64,000 nt of DNA from the NCBI GenBank assembly GCA_020635515.1, contig JACJZS010000002.1:930001-994000 (forward strand). Reading direction: 5' to 3'. This DNA is from Flavobacteriales bacterium (GTDB taxonomy: Bacteria; Bacteroidota; Bacteroidia; Flavobacteriales; Weeksellaceae). Of the stretch, positions 27,093 through 36,508 are shown one piece after another; positions within the stretch are counted from its first letter, which is position 1, and each line of letters opens with the position of its first letter. The notes beneath the pieces are model-generated. The model was not told the origin of the DNA, searched no databases, and was given only the letters and a program-made list of their open reading frames with translations. Made by a program: the position numbers and the translations under genes.

Positions 27093-28169
27093 TTAAAATT
27101 CAGAGAAATCGAGCTTCAAAGAGAAAATATTCGAATATAACCCTGCATTTTCTTTGCTTAAATTTGTAATTGCATAATCCAAGTAAATACCTCTATACTT
27201 GAATCCTATTCCTAAGTTTGGTTGAATACTTAATTTTTCTTTTCCTTCAAAATTTTCGATATTTTGAAAATTATTCACTCCTCCTCTTAAGTATACTATA
27301 TTGTCGTAACCAACTTCAAAACCAATACTTGGATCAATTGAAAGTGAGTTTCCTGATATATAATCATTGGTTTCGTAGAATTTAAGGTTTAAATCTACTT
27401 CTGAAATTACCTGAAATTTATCATTCAAATCAAAATGCTTGGCAACACCTAGTTGAAGTTTTGGCAAGGTTAATTCTATATTCTCTTTAGGTGCACTATT
27501 GAGTACTTGTCCATCTAGTTCTAGTTTATTTAACTCCTGCTCATTTACCGACCAAACATTAAATGTAGTAGTTATATCTCTTGCCATTAATCCAAAATGA
27601 AAATCATCTTGAGTTTGGTATTGAATTCCTGCATCAATTCCAAAACCAAAAGAATTTGCAAACTTTCCTACATTCCTATAAATTAACTTTGTATTGACAC
27701 CTACTGAAATGTCTTTATTATTGAAAAAGTTGCCTGCATAAGAAGCTGTTAAAGCATAATCAGACGTGGAAAACTTAGAGATTCTATCGTAATTTATTTC
27801 TCCGTTACTATCTATTAGTTCCGTTGTATTCAAAATATCATCAACTCCGAAACGAATCAAGGATACCGCTAAAGTTCCTTTGTCTTTAAAGGGAAAAGCC
27901 ACCGCTGCATAATCGTACTTTGCAATAGATTGAAAATACTCAGCGTGCATTAAAGCTCCTTGAGTTCCACTTTCTACTCTTGTTAAACCAGCTGGATTCC
28001 AATATCCCGCATTCACATCTTTTTGATGTGCTACTACCGAATTTCCCATGGCAAAAGCTCTTGCATCTACACCAATAGATAAAAATTCATTGGAATACTT
28101 GGTTTGTGCAAAAATTACGCTTGTAAAAATAAAAACCACAAAAAGGAATATTCTTTTTTTTAAATTCAT
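27093..28169 (-). CDS. PorV/PorQ family outer membrane beta-barrel protein
   Basis: 358 aa. A signal peptide (about 1-21, ending FAQ) precedes a FadL-like barrel. The start of the mature part, FLSIGVDARAFAMGNSVVA followed by NAGYWNPAGL, is characteristic of PorV/PorQ proteins, and the C-terminus ends in Phe as outer membrane barrels often do. PorV is the T9SS shuttle that receives cargo from the translocon, and PorQ is related; this paralogue cannot be assigned to either by eye. It is 26 bp after recX. Confidence 0.75.
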   Translation of the reverse strand: MNLKKRIFLFVVFIFTSVIFAQTKYSNEFLSIGVDARAFAMGNSVVAHQKDVNAGYWNPAGLTRVESGTQGALMHAEYFQSIAKYDYAAVAFPFKDKGTLAVSLIRFGVDDILNTTELIDSNGEINYDRISKFSTSDYALTASYAGNFFNNKDISVGVNTKLIYRNVGKFANSFGFGIDAGIQYQTQDDFHFGLMARDITTTFNVWSVNEQELNKLELDGQVLNSAPKENIELTLPKLQLGVAKHFDLNDKFQVISEVDLNLKFYETNDYISGNSLSIDPSIGFEVGYDNIVYLRGGVNNFQNIENFEGKEKLSIQPNLGIGFKYRGIYLDYAITNLSKENAGLYSNIFSLKLDFSEF

Positions 28170-28195
28170 TGCTTAAAAAACGATATTATTATTTT

Positions 28196-28651
28196 TTATT
28201 GTGTTTTATCCATAAATTCATATATCAAACTTGTTTCGTATCCTTTACTTACTAGATATCTTAAACATTTTAATTTTCTTGCTTGCACATGCTCTCCTTC
28301 TAAGTTTTTGTATTTTTTCTCATACAGTTCCCTAGCAGTTTGCTTATAATCCTCTTGGTTAATTTCATCTAAACAATTAGTAATGAGATTTTTTGGCACT
28401 TTTTTTAAAACCAATTCTTTCTTGATTTTAACAATCCCCCACTTTTTCTGATAAAACTTCCCTCGAATAAAACTTCTCACAAAACGTTCTTCATCTAGAA
28501 AACCTTCTTCAATCAATCTAATAATAATCTCCTCTTTCTCTTCTTGGTCTAATTTAAATTGATTTAATTTAACTTCTACTTCATATTGACATCTATCTTG
28601 GTAAGAGCAATACCTTTGTATTTTCTTCAACTCTTCTCTAAAAAGAAACAT
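28196..28651 (-). CDS. recX: regulatory protein RecX
   Basis: 151 aa, RecX family of three-helix repeats. Motifs include LIEEGFLDEERFVRSFIRGKFYQKKWGIVKIKKEL and a C-terminal YLVSKGYETSLIYEF repeat. RecX limits RecA filament growth. The length is close to the usual 150-170 aa. recA is not in the window. It is followed by the PorV/PorQ-like gene after 26 bp. Confidence 0.9.
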   Translation of the reverse strand: MFLFREELKKIQRYCSYQDRCQYEVEVKLNQFKLDQEEKEEIIIRLIEEGFLDEERFVRSFIRGKFYQKKWGIVKIKKELVLKKVPKNLITNCLDEINQEDYKQTARELYEKKYKNLEGEHVQARKLKCLRYLVSKGYETSLIYEFMDKTQ

Positions 28652-28668
28652 ATTTCTATTGATATAAC

Positions 28669-28701
28669 AAAAAAGAGACGCTACAAAAACGCCTCTTTTT
28701 T
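28669..28701 (-). terminator. rho-independent terminator of ompA
   Basis: On the minus strand AAAAAAGAGGCG and CGTCTCTTTTTT form a 12-bp stem with one G-U pair around a 9-nt loop, ending in six T. It lies 19 bp after the ompA stop. Confidence 0.75.
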
Positions 28702-28719
28702 AACTATATATTGCTTTAA

Positions 28720-30216
28720 CTATTCTTCTGCTAATTTAAATACTACTCGTCTGTTACCTCTATTCTTGAAGTCAGGACATTTACTTGCAGGATCACACTC
28801 TGGATACTTCAAATCTGATTGACCTAAACCTACTGGCGTAAACTTAGACGTATCTATTCCATGTTCTCCTAAATATTTAATCACAGTCTGAACTCTTCTC
28901 TTAGATAAATCTTTATTGTACTCTAATTTACCATAAGCATCAGTATGTCCCTCTACTATAATTGACTCTCCTTGGTAGAATTGTTTTAATAATCGTACAA
29001 TATTTTCCATAGTAGGAATAGACTCTCCTGTAATCTTATCTGAATCTAGTTCAAATTCAATTGGAGGTAAACTTCTTCCTGCTCCTACAGAGATAGGAGA
29101 ATCAACAGGTCCTTTTCCTGATATTGCATCTAGTAACTCTTCTAAAGTAGGACATCCTCCAGCTTCTTTATTCGTTGATGGATATGTAGGACACTTATCA
29201 TATAAATCAATAATTCCATCTAAATCTGTATCTAAACAAATACCTGAACCATCTACACGACAACCTGCAGGAGAATCCAATTCTCTATCCCAGTCATCAC
29301 AAACTCCATCTTGGTCATTATCTCCAGACATACAACCAGCTTCAAGAACAGGTTCTTGTGCTTGTTGAACCACAGGAGGATAAAGTTCATGTAATGGATC
29401 AAACCAATGCAAATGCTCTTTGTGTTTTCCAAATTTATAAGATAAACCTAAATAAAGTGCCACAACATTATCAGAAACATTTTCTTCTAAATTGTTAATT
29501 CCATAACCTACACCAGGATAATATGCTCCTGGACCTATCTGTCCCGTACCGTGATCAATAGTGATATTAGTATGTCCTCCACCATCAAATTCGTCATCAC
29601 CAGACATAATATACATTGCTCTCAACTCTGCATCAAAACGTCTTGAAATTTTATATTTCAACCCTAATCCAACCTGTGCGAAAACAGAAGCCTGATTCAA
29701 TGGTTGATCTTGATCTAAAATATAAGGAGTTGTTTCCTCATTTGGAGACCAATACGTTTTATATCCTAATAAACCAACACCCGCATAAGTATGTAATGCC
29801 CATCTGTATGGACTTTTGTTGTCAACTCTTCTAACAATAGAAGTGAGATTTAAATCTCCCAAAAGACTTACTTGCTGATACTCAGTTCTAGCAACAACCC
29901 AATTATCATACCCTTGATTCGTTTCTCCTTTACCTACTAGTAATTGAAGACCAAAAGCATGTGTTATCGCTTTTGTAATACCCAACTGGTATTCATAACC
30001 CAAATGCAAACTCCCGTCACTTCCGTAATTTTTAAACGAAGTTAAGTCGGCAGACTGCATTAAAGGTAATCCTCCATACACAGTAACTGACCAGTCATTA
30101 AACTTTTTCTCACTGTTTTTAAACTTTGTATATTCCGTCATGCTTTCACCATACTGAGCAAATACAGACGAAACAACTCCCAAAGCAAAAAGACATAATA
30201 ATAATCCTTTTTTCAT
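28720..30216 (-). CDS. OmpA family outer membrane protein with thrombospondin type 3 repeats
   Basis: 498 aa from the ATG at 30216; a TTG 51 bp upstream is in frame, but the promoter lies between. Signal peptide 1-21 (MKKGLLLCLFALGVVSSVFAQ), N-terminal beta barrel (about 35-270), calcium-binding thrombospondin type 3 repeats (DNDQDGVCDDWDREL, DTDLDGIIDLYDKCP), then an OmpA peptidoglycan-binding domain with EGHTDAYG and LSKRRVQTV. It links outer membrane and wall and should be abundant, which agrees with its near-consensus promoter and strong terminator. Confidence 0.9.
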   Translation of the reverse strand: MKKGLLLCLFALGVVSSVFAQYGESMTEYTKFKNSEKKFNDWSVTVYGGLPLMQSADLTSFKNYGSDGSLHLGYEYQLGITKAITHAFGLQLLVGKGETNQGYDNWVVARTEYQQVSLLGDLNLTSIVRRVDNKSPYRWALHTYAGVGLLGYKTYWSPNEETTPYILDQDQPLNQASVFAQVGLGLKYKISRRFDAELRAMYIMSGDDEFDGGGHTNITIDHGTGQIGPGAYYPGVGYGINNLEENVSDNVVALYLGLSYKFGKHKEHLHWFDPLHELYPPVVQQAQEPVLEAGCMSGDNDQDGVCDDWDRELDSPAGCRVDGSGICLDTDLDGIIDLYDKCPTYPSTNKEAGGCPTLEELLDAISGKGPVDSPISVGAGRSLPPIEFELDSDKITGESIPTMENIVRLLKQFYQGESIIVEGHTDAYGKLEYNKDLSKRRVQTVIKYLGEHGIDTSKFTPVGLGQSDLKYPECDPASKCPDFKNRGNRRVVFKLAEE

Positions 30217-30237
30217 TGTAATCACATTTATTCGTTG

Positions 30238-30268
30238 CAAAATTAAATAAAATAAACGACTATACAAA
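30238..30268 (-). promoter_or_regulatory. sigma-ABfr-type promoter of the ompA-like gene
   Basis: On the minus strand TTTG (30268-30265) is followed after 19 bp by TAATTTTG (30245-30238), a full match to TTTG-N19-TAnnTTTG. The leader to ATG 30216 is about 15 nt. Confidence 0.7.
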
Positions 30269-30270
30269 CT

Positions 30271-30684
30271 CTATTTCATATTTCCACAAAGAGAAATAGC
30301 AAAATCTCTTTCATATGCATTCTTTTTATGCGGTATTTCTAAAAATTTTGTATAAAAGGAAATAGAGCCATAATAAACTATATCTATATCTATAAACCTA
30401 TCTAAATAAACTGTTGTAGTTTTCTCTTTTCTACCTAGCATTTTCTCAATTCGTTGAGTTTCTAACAATAATTTCACTGGTGAAAGTTGAGTATTTACTT
30501 TTATAGCTTGATTAAAAAAAATATTTTCTGACTCAAAACCTACTGGTTCTGTTTCCATTATTTCTGACTCTTTGATAATCAAACCTATTGACTTCTCTAT
30601 TTCTCTTTTAGCAAGAAGAATATTTTCGTATTTATCTCCTATATTTGCTCCTAATAAAAGCGTGACCTCTTTTACTTGTTTCAT
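30271..30684 (-). CDS. folK: 2-amino-4-hydroxy-6-hydroxymethyldihydropteridine diphosphokinase
   Basis: 137 aa HPPK of folate synthesis. LLLGANIGDKYENI (P-loop substitute region), FFNQAIKVNT, LLETQRIEKMLGR, and the Mg2+/catalytic DIDIVYYG followed by IPHKKNAYERDF are present. It ends about nine residues after that Arg, 25 or more short of the E. coli enzyme, though the visible active-site residues are kept. Divergent from sppA (35 bp apart). The -33 TTTG of the ompA-like promoter (30265-30268) lies 3 bp beyond its stop. Confidence 0.85.
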   Translation of the reverse strand: MKQVKEVTLLLGANIGDKYENILLAKREIEKSIGLIIKESEIMETEPVGFESENIFFNQAIKVNTQLSPVKLLLETQRIEKMLGRKEKTTTVYLDRFIDIDIVYYGSISFYTKFLEIPHKKNAYERDFAISLCGNMK

Positions 30685-30719
30685 TTTAAAATTATTACTA
30701 CACTAAAAAAGTAAAATAT

Positions 30720-32477
30720 ATGAAAAATTTCATGAAAAACATATTCTCTACAACTTTAGGAATATTTTTATTTATTTCGTTATCAATTATCGGAATTATT
30801 ATCTTAGGAATTATTTCAACAAAATCCTCATTATCGCTAAATAAAGTAGAGGAAAATTCAGTTCTAGAAATTACTTTAGGGCACAACATTATAGAAGGAA
30901 CTACAGAAGAGAATTATGATTTATTTGCTTTTGAGTCAAAGGAGAATTTTTACTACAAAGATATACTAGATGCTATAAAGTACGCAAAAACTGATACTAA
31001 AATAAAGGGAATTAGCTTAAAATTACAGCATATACAAGGAGGAATTAGCCAAGTGCGGGAAATCAGAAATGCTATTTTAGATTTTAAAGATTCAGGAAAA
31101 TTTGTATACGCATACCATAACAACTCCACCCAAAAAGCATATTATCTATCGACTGTTGCAGATAAGATATATTTAAATCCTACTGCTATGACGGAGTTCT
31201 TTGGATTGGTTTCAGAAACCTATTTTTTTAAAAAATTTGGAGATAAATACGGAATTAATTTTAATGTGATTAGACATGGAAAATATAAAGCTGCGGTAGA
31301 GCCTTTTATTGCAGATAAACTTTCTGAGGAAAACAAAAAACAAATCACAGAACTACTTACCGATATTTGGGGAAATATTTCTTTAGATGTAAGTAAATCT
31401 AGGAAAATACAGATTGATAGTTTAAACTCTATTGTAGATGAGTTAGGTTCTTTTATTCCAGAAGTAGCTTTAAAGGATAAACTTGTAGATGGATTACTAC
31501 AAGAATCAGAGTATGACTCAATCATAAAAAAACAATTAGGAATTACTGATGAGAAAGAAGAAATTAATACAATTTCGCTCTACGATTATTTTCATTCTAT
31601 TAAGAAAAAAACAACATCTAATGACAAAATAGCTATCCTTTATGCGGGAGGAGAAATACTAAATGGAGAAGGAGAAGTAGGGATTTATGCTAAAAATTTC
31701 AAGAAAATAATTCAAGAAATCAAAAATGACGAAAGTATAAAAGCTCTTGTTTTAAGGATTAATTCGCCTGGAGGTTCTGCAAATGCATCTGATGAAATTC
31801 TTTTTGAGCTAAAAGAATTAAGGAAGAAAAAACCAATTGTAACTTCGTTTGGAGATATTTCTGCTTCTGGAGGATATTATATTGCAATGGAATCCGATAG
31901 TATTTTTGCTCATCAAACCACTATTACTGGCTCTATAGGTGTTTTAGGAATGATTCCTGATTTTGAAGAGCTTGCTAAAAGGAATGGAATTACATCAGAG
32001 GTTGTACAAACCAATGATAATGCACAATTTTACTCACCAGTTCATGGAATGTCTCCTAAAGCAAAAGAAACGATGACAAAATCCATTGAAACTACCTACA
32101 ATAGATTTGTTTCTTTGGTAGCAAAGAACAGAAAGAAATCTTTTCAAAAAATTGACTCACTTGGTCAAGGAAGAGTTTGGACAGGAGAACAAGCTTTAAA
32201 AAATGGATTAATAGATAAAATTGGAAATTTAAACTCTGCTATTCATTCTGCTTCTTTGCTTGCAAATATTAGTGATTTTTCGATTGAAACGTACCCAAAA
32301 CCCAAAGATTCTTTTCAAAAATTGATGGATCAATTAACTGGAAATAAAAATTCTGTTTTAGATGCTACAATTAAAAAAGAACTAGGTATAGAAAATTATG
32401 AATTATACAATAAAATTAAATCAATTAATAATTACAAAGGTGTTCTTATGCTATCTCCGATTGAGGTAAGATTATAA
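30720..32477 (+). CDS. sppA: signal peptide peptidase SppA, long form (S49 family)
   Basis: 585 aa. An N-terminal membrane helix (about 8-33) is followed by two S49 protease-like halves, as in the tetrameric 67 kDa E. coli form. The N-terminal half carries the lysine side of the Ser-Lys dyad (around GKYKAAVEPF). The C-terminal half has LRINSPGGSANASDE and the nucleophile in TGSIGVLG. It degrades leftover signal peptides in the membrane. No good promoter element was found in the 35-bp gap to folK. Confidence 0.92.
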   Translation: MKNFMKNIFSTTLGIFLFISLSIIGIIILGIISTKSSLSLNKVEENSVLEITLGHNIIEGTTEENYDLFAFESKENFYYKDILDAIKYAKTDTKIKGISLKLQHIQGGISQVREIRNAILDFKDSGKFVYAYHNNSTQKAYYLSTVADKIYLNPTAMTEFFGLVSETYFFKKFGDKYGINFNVIRHGKYKAAVEPFIADKLSEENKKQITELLTDIWGNISLDVSKSRKIQIDSLNSIVDELGSFIPEVALKDKLVDGLLQESEYDSIIKKQLGITDEKEEINTISLYDYFHSIKKKTTSNDKIAILYAGGEILNGEGEVGIYAKNFKKIIQEIKNDESIKALVLRINSPGGSANASDEILFELKELRKKKPIVTSFGDISASGGYYIAMESDSIFAHQTTITGSIGVLGMIPDFEELAKRNGITSEVVQTNDNAQFYSPVHGMSPKAKETMTKSIETTYNRFVSLVAKNRKKSFQKIDSLGQGRVWTGEQALKNGLIDKIGNLNSAIHSASLLANISDFSIETYPKPKDSFQKLMDQLTGNKNSVLDATIKKELGIENYELYNKIKSINNYKGVLMLSPIEVRL

Positions 32478-32483
32478 AAATAA

Positions 32484-32509
32484 TTCGGCACGAAAAACTT
32501 CGTACCGAA
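32484..32509 (-). terminator. possible terminator downstream of htrA
   Basis: An 11-bp imperfect inverted repeat (TTCGGCACGAA / TTCGTACCGAA, loop AAAC). On the minus strand it pairs with one G-U and is followed by a T-rich tract. It lies about 117 bp after the htrA stop, so the link is weak. Confidence 0.4.
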
Positions 32510-32626
32510 CTACATAAAAAGGATTATATGAAAAAAAAGTGTTTCCTTAAATTTTACTATGCAAGTATAATTGTTTTTTTTGGTATATTCTAAAAAAAAA
32601 TAACATATTAATTTAACATTGTGTTA

Positions 32627-34126
32627 TTAATTTAGAATAAATCCTCTTCTTATTAATCTACCATAAGGGTCTATGTATTCTAATGAAACTGTTCCGTCAT
32701 AATTTTTAAGCACTTTCTCCACATCTTCAGATGAATTTACATTCTTTCCATTTACCTTCAATATTATGAAGTCATCGCTTATGCCCAATGATTGTAATTT
32801 TCCTTCAGAAACGTTAGTTACCAAAACTCCGCTTTGAATCCCATAATTAACTTTCTGTTTATCTGTTAACGGTTCAAAATTTGCTCCTAACTTCTCTAGT
32901 GCCGTTAAATCTGATTTGGATTTCACTTTAGTATTCCCTTTAGCGTCTTTTAATGTAACATTATATGACTTTTCTTTTCCATCTCTAACCACTTTTACAT
33001 TTACCACATCTCCTGGTCTTTTACTTCCTATAGAAAATGACAAATCTGCAAACGATTTAATCTTTTCTCCATTAACTTCTGTAATGATATCATTTTGCTC
33101 AATTCCCGCATCTAAAGCTCCTCCATTTTCAGAAAGTCCTGTTACCATAACGCCTTCTTGCAATTTTAATTTTGAATTAAACTTTTGATTATATGAAAGT
33201 ATTTGAGCATCATCTGATAAATCCAATGTATTTACACCTAGAAAACCTCTTTGTACTATTCCAAAACGTCTAATATCTTCCACTATTTTTTTAGCTAAAT
33301 TAGAAGGAACCGCAAACCCATAACCTACATAAGAACCTGTTTGAGAAGAAATTGCTGTATTAATTCCAATTAAATTACCACTGGTATTTACAAGAGCACC
33401 TCCACTATTTCCTGGATTTATTGCGGCATCAGTCTGAATAAACGATTCAATAGGAGCATTTCCTTTGGTTTTTAGCAAATTCAAACTTCTTCCTTCTGCA
33501 GAAACAATTCCTGCTGTCACTGTGGAATTAAGTCCAAATGGATTTCCTATTGCTAAAACCCATTCTCCTACTCGCACATTATCCGAATTAGAAAAACTCA
33601 AATAAGGTAATTCTTTTGCATCTATTTTTATTAAAGCAATATCTGTACTAGCATCTTTACCTATAACTTCTGCTACGTAGGTTTTTTGATTATTTAACAC
33701 CACTTCAAGCTTAGTTGCTCCATCAATTACATGATTATTGGTAATAATATATCCATCATCTGAAATAAGGACTCCAGAACCAGCACCACTTGGCATACTA
33801 TCATCTGACTTTCTTTTGAACTGAGGAAAACCAAAATCAAAAAAATCTTCGAAAAAAGGATCCATTTTTTGGGTAACTTTATTTCCGTAATTCTTGATAC
33901 TCACAACAGCATTTACCGACTTTTCTGCGGCATCTACAAAATCTGGAGCAGAACTTGGATTATTAGCAAACGAGTAGGTAGCTTTCTGATTACTGTTATT
34001 TTCGTTTTTAGACCACTGGAAATATTCTCCTTGTTGTTCTTTTTTATTGTAATGCTCAAAAACAAAAATCGTTACTAAAGCACTTACGACTCCAACAATT
34101 AGGTAAGGCGTGATTTTTTTTATCAT
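32627..34126 (-). CDS. Do/HtrA-family periplasmic serine protease
   Basis: 499 aa, S1C family. An N-terminal hydrophobic segment (8-24) acts as signal or anchor. The triad is His132 (TNNHVIDG), Asp162 (STDIALIKI) and Ser241 (NPGNSGGAL). Two PDZ domains follow (about 290-390 and 405-495). Degrades or refolds damaged envelope proteins. A Phe-rich loop (about 88-103) lies at the LA-loop position. A -7 element TAATTTTG is at 34165-34172. Confidence 0.93.
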   Translation of the reverse strand: MIKKITPYLIVGVVSALVTIFVFEHYNKKEQQGEYFQWSKNENNSNQKATYSFANNPSSAPDFVDAAEKSVNAVVSIKNYGNKVTQKMDPFFEDFFDFGFPQFKRKSDDSMPSGAGSGVLISDDGYIITNNHVIDGATKLEVVLNNQKTYVAEVIGKDASTDIALIKIDAKELPYLSFSNSDNVRVGEWVLAIGNPFGLNSTVTAGIVSAEGRSLNLLKTKGNAPIESFIQTDAAINPGNSGGALVNTSGNLIGINTAISSQTGSYVGYGFAVPSNLAKKIVEDIRRFGIVQRGFLGVNTLDLSDDAQILSYNQKFNSKLKLQEGVMVTGLSENGGALDAGIEQNDIITEVNGEKIKSFADLSFSIGSKRPGDVVNVKVVRDGKEKSYNVTLKDAKGNTKVKSKSDLTALEKLGANFEPLTDKQKVNYGIQSGVLVTNVSEGKLQSLGISDDFIILKVNGKNVNSSEDVEKVLKNYDGTVSLEYIDPYGRLIRRGFILN

Positions 34127-34164
34127 AATTATAAAATTTTATTTTGTTTCGTATTAGCTTTACC

Positions 34165-34172
34165 CAAAATTA
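34165..34172 (-). promoter_or_regulatory. -7 element for the htrA-like gene
   Basis: The minus strand reads TAATTTTG, matching TAnnTTTG, 38 bp upstream of the ATG at 34126. Confidence 0.45.
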
Positions 34173-34281
34173 GTACCATTTTTTCTATAGTTGAAGTAGT
34201 TTAACGAAGATTAACATATTTTTACAGTTTTTAATATATCATTTAAAAAAAAATCCCAATTTTGCATTTCATTAACATTGT

Positions 34282-35058
34282 ATGAAACTACATTTTAGTA
34301 AATATCAAGGAGCGGGAAATGATTTTGTAATCATTGACAATAGAAAAAATGACATTACACTTACAGAGAAACAAGTCTACTTTTTATGTGACAGACATTT
34401 TGGCATTGGTGCAGATGGATTAATTTTACTTGAAAATCATAACGATTTAGATTTCTATATGAAGTACTACAATTCCGACGGAAATGAAAGTACCATGTGT
34501 GGAAACGGAGGAAGATGTATTGTTAGATTTGCTTCTGATTTAGGAATCATAAAAGAAAAAACAACCTTTTTAGCTACCGATGGTTTGCACCATGCAAATG
34601 TTTTTCCTGAGTCAATTCAGTTGCAGATGATAGATGTAGAACAAATTAAAAATATAAATAACGACTACGTAATTAACACAGGTTCTCCTCATTATGTGCA
34701 GTTTGTCTCTGACATAAACAATTTTAATGTTTATAAAGAAGGTAATAAAATTCGATATTCTGAACTATTTAAAATTGAGGGAATCAATGTGAATTTTGTA
34801 GAGGAAATTTCAGAGAATCATATTTATGTACGCACCTACGAAAGAGGTGTAGAAGATGAAACTCTTGCATGCGGAACAGGAATTACAGCTTCTGTACTTG
34901 CTTACTCTCAAAAGAAAAATCTCAATTCTGCTAAAATAAATGTTGATGCATTAGGAGGAAAACTAAATGTATGTTTTACTAAAGAAAATAATATTTTTAC
35001 CAATGTTTGGTTAGAAGGTGGAGCTGAATTCGTTTTTTCTGGAGAAATTAACATTTAA
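34282..35058 (+). CDS. dapF: diaminopimelate epimerase
   Basis: 258 aa. DapF converts LL- to meso-diaminopimelate, the residue added by MurE and a precursor of lysine. Two catalytic cysteines act as acid and base: Cys73 (MCGNGGRC) and Cys196 (ACGTGITAS). QGAGNDFVIID at the start is diagnostic. Length is slightly short of the usual 270-280 aa, but both halves are complete. DUF1398 gene follows after 16 bp. Confidence 0.95.
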   Translation: MKLHFSKYQGAGNDFVIIDNRKNDITLTEKQVYFLCDRHFGIGADGLILLENHNDLDFYMKYYNSDGNESTMCGNGGRCIVRFASDLGIIKEKTTFLATDGLHHANVFPESIQLQMIDVEQIKNINNDYVINTGSPHYVQFVSDINNFNVYKEGNKIRYSELFKIEGINVNFVEEISENHIYVRTYERGVEDETLACGTGITASVLAYSQKKNLNSAKINVDALGGKLNVCFTKENNIFTNVWLEGGAEFVFSGEINI

Positions 35059-35074
35059 AATTAATACTCAATCA

Positions 35075-35467
35075 ATGTTTACAATAGATCAAATTAACCA
35101 AGCTTCTAGCAAAATCAAAAGCGGTGCTGACTTCCCTCAATTTGTGCAAGACTTAAAAGAAATTGGAGTAACGCATTATGAAAATTTTGTTTCTGATGGA
35201 CACACAAAATACTTTGGATTAAATGATTACGTAGTTAATGGAAAATCAAAATATTCTGAAATACCAGTAAATGATGATAGTTCCTTAGAAAAATTAAAGC
35301 ACGCTATTTATATTCACCAGCAAGGACAAACAGATTATCCTACTTTTTGTAAACAAGCATCAGAAGCAGGTGTTGAAAAATGGATTACTCATACAATTAA
35401 AATGACGGTCACATATCTAGACAAAGAAGGAAAGGAATTAATCATTGAACCTATACCAAAACCCTAA
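35075..35467 (+). CDS. DUF1398 domain-containing protein (YbcV-like)
   Basis: 130 aa from ATG 35075; a GTG 57 bp upstream lies inside dapF and is rejected. The whole protein is one DUF1398 domain, with AGVEKW near the C-terminus and GVTHYENFVSDGHTKYFG near residue 40. Soluble, no signal peptide. Function is unknown in the family. It follows dapF by 16 bp and is convergent with the XrtF gene (18 bp between stops). Confidence 0.8.
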   Translation: MFTIDQINQASSKIKSGADFPQFVQDLKEIGVTHYENFVSDGHTKYFGLNDYVVNGKSKYSEIPVNDDSSLEKLKHAIYIHQQGQTDYPTFCKQASEAGVEKWITHTIKMTVTYLDKEGKELIIEPIPKP

Positions 35468-35485
35468 AAGCAAAATATCTACTAA

Positions 35486-36502
35486 TCAATCTCTATTTTT
35501 TCTCTTAATAAATTGTAGGAAATAAAAAGATGGTATCAGCACAAATAATAGAATTGGCTGAATCAAAAACCTACGAATGTAAAAAACTGGCATCTCCCCT
35601 AACTCAAATTTGTGATAAATCTGATATAAGTACATAGGATATAAAATCAAAAACACCAATACAAAAAGGTAAAAAGAATATTTTGCGTATTTAAACTCCC
35701 TAAACCAAAAATAAACAATTGCAGAACTCAAAAGTGCATTTAGTAAATATCTAAATACATGAGAAATCGTTAACTTATAAAAGTTGACTTCAGGGAAGAT
35801 TTGCTCAGAAGATAGTGTTTTAAAATACCTCAAAAAAGGGTCGTAAAACCAATCACTTTCTACGTAACGTACTCCTACCAACCCTAAAAGCAATACAAGA
35901 AGAATGAGTATATCTGTACTTCTAGTGGAACTACCTTTTTTCTTCGTTAAGAAAAATTGAACCCAAACTATCCACAAAATAATTACTGCTCCGTATATAA
36001 TAACAGGAAAAAGATAATCATGCGACATCTTATAATACTCTGGATAATTTATCTTTGTATAACTAAGAAGTGCTATTCTAGAAATATTAGTAATGTGTAG
36101 GAATAAAATCCCTAAAACAATGTACGAAAGTGTCTTATACCACCTAGATGGAAATGCAAATATAAACGCAACAAACACAATCATCACGGAAAGAGCATTA
36201 CAGCCTTCGTTTACAATAGCATAACGCTTTCCTCTTTCCATCAATAAACTAATGTATGGAAACGGATCCGCTTTTCCTGTAGAAACGTCTAAACCTATCC
36301 ATTTAGAAATCCTAACCGATTGATTAGCTACTATCTCTGTAAATGGATCACACGTCTGTAACGTATCATTAAAATACGTAAGGTAAAGATTATATACAAA
36401 AATCAAAACTAAATAAAGTCCTATAAACTTTGCCAGTAAAAGCAAAAGAACACGAAATTCACTTTTTTTATTAGTAGTTGACTTTTGAGAATCTTTTACC
36501 AT
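35486..36502 (-). CDS. xrtF: exosortase XrtF fused to the exosortase F-associated protein
   Basis: 338 aa, strongly hydrophobic. Residues 1 to about 185 are an exosortase of the flavobacterial XrtF type: Cys101 (NEGCNALS), Arg142 (ITNISRIALL) and His161 (SHDYLFPVIIY) form the expected C-R-H triad in membrane-embedded positions. Residues about 190-338 (LVGVRYVESDWFYDPFL ... YIRRFLIQPILLFVLIPSFYF) match the small membrane protein that normally accompanies XrtF as a separate gene. Exosortases process C-terminal sorting tails at the inner membrane. No obvious substrate gene is in the window. 6 bp after a sugar aminotransferase gene, probably the same operon. Confidence 0.85.
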   Translation of the reverse strand: MVKDSQKSTTNKKSEFRVLLLLLAKFIGLYLVLIFVYNLYLTYFNDTLQTCDPFTEIVANQSVRISKWIGLDVSTGKADPFPYISLLMERGKRYAIVNEGCNALSVMIVFVAFIFAFPSRWYKTLSYIVLGILFLHITNISRIALLSYTKINYPEYYKMSHDYLFPVIIYGAVIILWIVWVQFFLTKKKGSSTRSTDILILLVLLLGLVGVRYVESDWFYDPFLRYFKTLSSEQIFPEVNFYKLTISHVFRYLLNALLSSAIVYFWFREFKYAKYSFYLFVLVFLILYPMYLYQIYHKFELGEMPVFYIRRFLIQPILLFVLIPSFYFLQFIKRKNRD

Positions 36503-36508
36503 AAAATA

